The notes under the pieces: generated by a model
Databases searched by the model: none
What the model was told of the DNA's origin: nothing
What the model saw: only the letters and a program-made list of their open reading frames with translations
Assembly (NCBI GenBank): GCA_020809705.1
Contig: CP085832.1
Span: 2,170,001 to 2,234,000, forward strand
Direction of reading: 5' to 3'
Length of the DNA: 64,000 bases
Source: Calonectria ilicicola
Taxonomy: Eukaryota > Ascomycota > Sordariomycetes > Hypocreales > Nectriaceae
Shown: positions 58,775 to 64,000 of the stretch, piece after piece
Layout: each line of letters starts with the position of its first letter
How positions within the stretch are numbered: the first letter of the stretch is position 1
Made by a program: the position numbers and the translations under genes

Positions 58775-58952
58775 AACGCTCATTGTTTTCGTGGGACAGA
58801 CTCATTAATGGTTTTCATGTGGCGTCTATGGGGGTTTTTTCTAGGTATACAGAACTCTGAAGAGTATAGTTTTGTACATACACACACGGGAAGGCAATAA
58901 TCATCGCCGCCTTCCCTGCTTGAAATCCAATATCATTTTCTTTTGTTCTCAC
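58775..58952. other. Short convergent intergenic (PEP12 / COX18)
   Basis: 178 nt between two convergent stop codons, so 3' ends probably overlap or abut. No other feature is seen. Confidence 0.7.
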
Positions 58953-60017
58953 TCAATTTCTGTTTTTTAGATATGGTAGAACGCTCGGCGGCCTGTTCTC
59001 AGCCACTAGTTTCGGTTCTTTTCTTGGAACAAGGCGGTTGAGGATGGCCTCGTTAATACTAGCAAGACCGAAGGAGCATGCCCAGTAGAGGAAGATTGCG
59101 CTTGGAAGGTCGGCGAACAGAATGGGAAACAAGGGTATGATAAGCATGGTTCGGCCAAAGACTGTTTGAAGCCTATTCATGACAGAAACCTGATCCTCGT
59201 TTGGCTTGAGTGAGAGAAGCGCTCTGAGATTTTCCCTAGGCATTCTGCCCCATGTGTTCCAGAACAGAATCCCTGAGCAAATGATGGGTAGCCCAAAGTA
59301 GGGATCCGCACTAGTAAGATCTGTAAACCAGAGGCATCCTCCCTCTACCAACGAGGGGTCAAACATGCTGCTGGCAGCCCCCAGGTTGGACCCCACGGCT
59401 GAGTCTGGGCTGCTCAGTCCAACCGACTTGCTGATCCAGCCGAGAGGCGCACCGCATTTTCGACGGAGGGCCTCAGATATGGTGACGAAGGGAATTATTC
59501 CCAGCAACGGCGCAAAACCCTTGAACCTCTGGACACCCCAGGCCTTGTTGATTCTGCGCCTTGATTTCTCAATGGCACCGGCAACGCGCAGTCTCGCAAT
59601 CCGCTCAGGCAGGTCAGGTTGTTTCTGACTCAAGATTTGTGTGTGCTTTTTGGCCCATGCTGCAATCAGAGGGTTTAGCTCCCTTCTCTTCTCACGGAGC
59701 TTGGCGACATATAGCTGAAGCGGAAACCTCAATGTTGCGTTGACGCTCACGGCCAGCAAGGGAATGGCCAGGTACCACGGCACTCCGAAATTGGCGTGGA
59801 CATAGCTAAAGGTATCGGCGGTTGCTTGGATCGTCTCTCCGGCGAAAGCACCGACGTGGATGCCTCTCCGGCCGGCAGCATATGGCACAGGCCGTCCGCG
59901 TTCGGAAGGGCTACCGGCATGCGACGCTGAGAAGATGGCGGCTCGGCAGCCAGTGGGCGTCAATGAAGGCCGCACATGGGGCCTCAATGGATAGGATGCG
60001 CTTCTGAGGAACGACAT
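58953..60017 (-). CDS. COX18: Mitochondrial inner-membrane insertase Cox18 (Oxa1/YidC family)
   Basis: A single-exon gene of 354 residues. The N-terminus is Arg/Ser-rich without acidic residues up to about 38 (SFLRSASYPLRPHVRPS), a likely mitochondrial presequence. The Oxa1/YidC core follows: VPWYLAIPLLAVSVNATLRFPLQLY, RRELNPLIAAW, the amphipathic KSRRRINKAWGVQ segment, GFAPLLGIIPFVTISEALRR, DPYFGLPIICSGILFW and PLFPILFADLPSAIFLYW. The sequence fits Cox18, which exports the C-terminal tail of Cox2 across the inner membrane, better than Oxa1, which has a long charged matrix tail that is absent here. Oxa1 itself remains possible. It is divergent from ALG11 and convergent with PEP12. Confidence 0.88.
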   Translation of the reverse strand: MSFLRSASYPLRPHVRPSLTPTGCRAAIFSASHAGSPSERGRPVPYAAGRRGIHVGAFAGETIQATADTFSYVHANFGVPWYLAIPLLAVSVNATLRFPLQLYVAKLREKRRELNPLIAAWAKKHTQILSQKQPDLPERIARLRVAGAIEKSRRRINKAWGVQRFKGFAPLLGIIPFVTISEALRRKCGAPLGWISKSVGLSSPDSAVGSNLGAASSMFDPSLVEGGCLWFTDLTSADPYFGLPIICSGILFWNTWGRMPRENLRALLSLKPNEDQVSVMNRLQTVFGRTMLIIPLFPILFADLPSAIFLYWACSFGLASINEAILNRLVPRKEPKLVAENRPPSVLPYLKNRN

Positions 60018-60665
60018 TTCTCAGCCATGCCCGCGTGGCGGCGAGTGAGGTGAGCAGCAAACTTGTCAGGTGAGCAGGCAAGCGGCCAGCAGGTGAGCGA
60101 GGTGTGAACTGGTGATGGCGCCAGCTGATGGCTCCCAATTGTGAAGTGGGGCGGCAGTGCGATTTTCAGGAACCCCAGAACCGCCACAGATTTACAGCAC
60201 GTTTCCGGATCTTAGGGACCAGAGCCCCCCCGGAACCTTGCAGCTGATAGCGGTGCTGCAGCGCTGTTTCAGGGATCCACGGGCCTGTATCAGTTGCAGT
60301 TTGGCGGGGCACCGGCTCCTCCAACGCCTATCGGCAGTCAATCGTCACGCTTCAGCGGGCTGCTAAATGTTGACAGCTTGGCTTGGAGCTACGGTAGCTG
60401 CAAGCTGTCCCGCTGCCGCCACCAACCCGCGACGTCACCCCATCTCAACCTCGTATCTTTCCCTCTCCCTCCCCTCCGTCCTTCCTTTGTTCTTTGTTCA
60501 AAGTCCGATCCCAGCCCGTCACCTTCCACGATTCTGGCCGAGGTTGTTTAAATTTTCGATGGTGCTCCGGTCCCCTTGAGCCCTTTACCTGGCGCCCCCG
60601 AGGCCGTACCAACTTTCTCGACCGCTGCATCCCTTCGCTTCGACTCGCCACCTTCATATTCCCCG
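60018..60665. promoter_or_regulatory. Shared divergent promoter of COX18 and ALG11
   Basis: 648 nt separate the two starts. The last 200 nt before ALG11 are C/T-rich. A six-codon upstream ORF (60559-60579, ATG to TGA) lies in the ALG11 leader. Confidence 0.6.
60559..60579 (+). promoter_or_regulatory. Upstream ORF in the ALG11 leader
   Basis: ATG at 60559 followed by five further sense codons and TGA, in a different frame from ALG11 and 87 nt before its start. It could reduce initiation at the main start if the transcript begins upstream of it. Confidence 0.4.
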
Positions 60666-62513
60666 ATGTCCCACGACGACGCTTCCACGGCGCCTCCGGG
60701 CAATCCGACCTCGCTCGGCGCCAAATCTCAAGGCTCGGCCTCCACAATACTGGCCATCCTCTGCCTGACACCCATAATTCTCATCCTTGCGGGCCCTCTG
60801 CTATACGCCGGAATCGGTCGCATCTTGGGATGGTCGTTGCAAAAGAAGACAGCCGGCCGCAAGGCCCATATCCTCTCACTTATGAATGAACAAGACAAAC
60901 AAACCCGCCAAAAGAACGCAAAGGATACCGCAGCCCCCAAATTGGTGTTTGATGTCGACGACAAGTTAAAAGGCACACTAGAATCCCAAAAGAACTGGGG
61001 AGGCATTGTTGGTTTCTTCCATCCCTTCTGGTATGTCAATACATGCAGCATTCCATTCGCAGGATAGTCGCGGACAATTGCTAATGCCATATCAGCAATG
61101 CGGGAGGCGGCGGAGAGCGTGTCCTGTGGGCAGCTATCCGTGCGACGCAAGACCGATGGCCCAACGCCAAGTGTGTCGTTTACACTGGGGACCACGAAGT
61201 CACTAAGAATGCTATCATCTCCCGAGTCAAGGTGGGCAACCCTCAGGCGGCCAATCACATGTAATTACATGTCAAGAAAGTTTGCTAAGAATATTCTAGA
61301 CGAGGTTCAATATCGAGCTCTATGCGCCCACAATCACTTTCATCTATCTCTCTAAACGAAGCTGGGTTCTTGCCTCCACCTGGCCACGGTTTACCCTCCT
61401 TGGACAGTCTATTGGCTCCATTATTCTTGCCTGGGATGCCTTTTCACTCGTGGTTCCGGACGTTTTCGTCGACACCATGGGTTACGCTTTTGCTCTGGGT
61501 CTATGCAAGTTTCTGTTTCCCGAGGTCCCGACTGGAGCATATGTGCACTACCCCACCATCTCGACTGACATGCTTGAGTCCCTTGACCCTAACTCCGCCG
61601 TGGGCGCCCAGGGAGTCAATGCTGGTAAGGGTGTCGGTGCCGAGGGCTCTGCCAAGCGAATCTACTGGCAGCTGTTCGCGCGGTTGTACTCGTGGGTCGG
61701 CTCTTCTGTCGACATTGTCATGACCAACTCAACCTGGACTCAAGCACATGTCTCAAGCTTGTGGGGCCCCTACCGCGGTAACAAGAACAAGACAGATCCT
61801 ATTGTGGCTGTTTACCCTCCAGTTGCCGTTCGGGAAATGGAGCAGGAAGTCGAGGTATCTGAAGAGAGTGAAAAGAAGCGACAATCGGTCATTATCTATA
61901 TTGCACAGTTCCGCCCTGAGAAAAACCACCAGCTCATTATTCAGTCATTCGCCGAGTTCCTCAAGACTAAAAGCAAGGCCTCCAAGGATGCCCGATTAGT
62001 ACTCGTCGGTAGTGTGCGAGATGATGGCGACTCAAAACGAGTGTATCAACTCCGCCTCCTTGTCAACGAACTTGGCATCAAGGATCACGTAGAATTCCAT
62101 CTGGATGCAACATGGCCCGAGATTCTCGAATGGCTAAGAAAAGCCTCTGTGGGCGTCAATGGCATGTGGAACGAGCATTTTGGCATTGGCGTTGTTGAAT
62201 ATCAAGCCGCTGGTCTTATCTCGGTTGTACACAACAGCGGTGGTCCCAAGTTAGATATTGTCGTACCAGTAGACAGAGAGCCAACAGGTATGTCTAACCA
62301 GGTATCCAAGAGCCACGGTATTTGCTAACCATATTAGGATTCCATGCCACCACAGCACCAGAGTTTGCAGAGGGTTACGAAAAGGCCTTGTCCCTTCCCA
62401 ACCCTCTTGCCGTTCGCCGGCGGGCACGCGAGTCGGCAAAGAGGTTTACAGAAGAGGAGTTTGCCAAGAAGTGGACAATCCAGTTGGCGCGCTTGATCAC
62501 ATTATCTAAATAG
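60666..62513 (+). CDS. ALG11: Alg11, GDP-Man:Man3GlcNAc2-PP-dolichol alpha-1,2-mannosyltransferase
   Basis: Four exons, 60666-61030, 61096-61231, 61300-62287 and 62338-62513, give 554 residues. An N-terminal membrane segment (about residues 26-50, [20 protein letters not shown]) is followed by the family hallmarks [73 protein letters not shown], and the GT4 donor-site region [15 protein letters not shown] and [19 protein letters not shown] (the E of the EX7E motif). Alg11 adds the fourth and fifth mannoses to the dolichol-linked oligosaccharide on the cytosolic face of the ER, ahead of N-glycosylation. The ATG at 60666 is the first in frame. All introns are 50-68 nt. Confidence 0.95.
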
Positions 62514-62752
62514 ACGACAAAAACGGGTACTGATGGCTACCGTGATAGACGAAAGGATACCCCTTTTATTTCCCTTTTACTAGAGTATAGCTTCGGAGTG
62601 TAATTGGCAAATCCAACAACTTTGAAGTTGTCCACAAGTCCCATATGTCGCGTAGAAAGAGAAAAACATTGACAGTGTTTTTTTTTTTTTTTTTCAATTT
62701 CAATCTAAAATCTATGTTTAGGGGTTCAAGTCTAATTAGATGAGGTCCCATG
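62514..62752. other. Short convergent intergenic (ALG11 / GGT)
   Basis: 239 nt between two convergent stop codons, with a poly-T tract at 62679-62694. No gene is seen. Confidence 0.7.
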
Positions 62753-64000
62753 TTATATTGAAACACCGCCATGGTTCTTCTGGCGAGGATCAGAGCCCAC
62801 CTCGAACCTGCCCTTTTCATCCCTGACGATGCCCTCAACGATGCTCAAACCCGGGTCGACCCAGGTAATGTTGTGGCCGCGCTTCTCGAGCTCGCTGACG
62901 CTGGCGTCCGAAAAGTGCTTCTCAACCTTGAGCGTGTTAGGCAGCAGCTGATCATGGACGCGCGGCTCAGAAACAGCGGCGCGGATACCGATGGGCTCCG
63001 ATAGGATGCGCCACAGCACCTGCGTCGTCGATGAGATGATGCGCGAGCCTCCCGCGGCGCCGACAGTGGCGAATAGGGTACCGTCTGGGTGCTCAACGAT
63101 GACGGGCGTGACGGAGGACAGGGGTCGCTTGCCCGCGCGGATGAAGTTGGCCCGGGAGGGCTCAAAGCCGAATTCATTGGGGACACCTGGGATGGAAAAG
63201 TCGTTCATCTCATTGTTCCTGGAAAGTGTCAGTTGCTGGGTAATTGCTTGAATATCAAGCGGCGGGTGGGTGGTAAGGGACTTACAGAACAACGCCAGTA
63301 ACATTGCACATGAGCTGACTTCCAAACAGCAGGTTGACCGTGGTGGTGAGAGAGACGGCCATTCCTTGGCTGTCAGCCGTGACAATGTGCGAGGTGCCCT
63401 CGCCGTCCGTGGTGAAGAGATGGTTCGGGTCGTAGGCCGAGATGTTGAGCACATGGTCCGGGTTGATGAGCTTGCGGATGTGCGCGGCCGTCTCCTTGTC
63501 AACCATCTTGGCCTGGAACTCATCCAAGCCCTCGACATAGTCCGGGTCACCAAGCTCGGCACGGGATCCATAGCCAAACTTCATAGCCTCGACGAAGCGG
63601 TGCCAGAGTCCATCTCGCGCCTCGTTCTGCTCGCTAGAGGGGCTGACGTAGCCTTCCATGGTGTTGAGAATCTCGAGGGAGATGGCGCCGCTGGTGGGAG
63701 CGCCCATGGTGTGGAGCTTGTAGCCCCGGTGTGTTGTCTTGAGGACAGGGCGGCTCTTGACCTTGTAGTTTTTGAGGTCGTCGAGTGTCATGGTGCCATT
63801 GTGGGCTTGGATAGTGGCAATCATAGCCTCAGCTATACATTGTTAACAAGGTTCTTCCTATTGCTACGATTGCAAGAGATACTTACCAATGGGACCTTCA
63901 TAAAAGGCCTTGGGGCCTTCCTCTGCAATAGCCTTGAGGACCCTACATACACAGTCAGCATGATCTCATCTCAGAAGGCAAATTCAGGTAGATATTTACT
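62753..64000 (-). CDS. Gamma-glutamyltranspeptidase (partial, 5' end beyond window)
   Basis: The window holds the C-terminal part. Exons seen are 63942-63887, 63832-63286 and 63218-62753, with introns of 57 (63999-63943), 54 and 67 nt; base 64000 appears to be the last base of a further exon. The sequence includes the conserved LKAIAEEGPKAFYEGPIAEAMI, the GAPTSGAISLEILN and DEGTSH-like GEGTSHIVTAD element whose Thr is the autocleavage nucleophile, and the small-subunit features NLLFGSQL, PSSVTPVI-like LSSVTPVIVEHPDG, and VGAAGGSRIISSTTQVLW. It hydrolyses or transfers the gamma-glutamyl group of glutathione, normally at the cell surface or in the vacuole. It is convergent with ALG11. Part of the large subunit and any signal anchor lie outside the window. 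Confidence 0.93.

Overview
The window is nuclear DNA of a filamentous ascomycete (Pezizomycotina, probably Sordariomycetes and Hypocreales-like; the order is inferred from protein resemblance and gene style, not tested). The signs are short introns of about 48-210 nt with GT...AG ends and CTAAC/CTGAC-type branch sites, a Zn2Cys6 regulator, a 2EXR protein and standard eukaryotic housekeeping genes. I find 20 protein-coding genes, two of them cut by the window edges. I see no rRNA, convincing tRNA, intact transposon, CRISPR or plasmid feature.

Layout. 0-10 kb: an FAD amine-oxidase-like protein (minus, partial), the v-SNARE Vti1, the P-body protein Scd6/Lsm14 and the ribosome-quality-control factor Rqc1/Tcf25. 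10-14.8 kb: a gene desert ahead of a Zn2Cys6 regulator (14.8-17.3 kb). 18-26 kb: a looser stretch with an NAD(P)-binding reductase-like protein, an SCP2-type thiolase, a 2EXR protein and the copper chaperone Atx1. 26-32 kb: a second desert, then a strongly codon-biased alcohol dehydrogenase. 34-41 kb: Arp3 and a taspase-like threonine protease (divergent), then TFIIH subunit Tfb4. 41-49 kb: a third desert whose last 1.7 kb is a pyrimidine-rich leader for an HSF-domain regulator (Sfl1-like). 52-64 kb: a compact block with a charged protein of unknown function, Dlt1, nucleoporin Ndc1, t-SNARE Pep12, the insertase Cox18, the mannosyltransferase Alg11 and a partial gamma-glutamyltranspeptidase.

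The genes are not one pathway. Functional links are loose: Vti1 and Pep12 are partners in one endosomal SNARE complex, and Scd6 and Rqc1 both act on translation. Divergent pairs with shared promoter space are FAD oxidase/Vti1, Arp3/taspase, Ndc1/Pep12 and Cox18/Alg11. I did not find a convincing undescribed multigene system. The more unusual points are the three 5-8.5 kb deserts next to regulator or metabolic genes, uORF-bearing leaders, micro-exons in Scd6 and Arp3, an enlarged taspase linker, and a thiolase with a non-canonical C-terminus.
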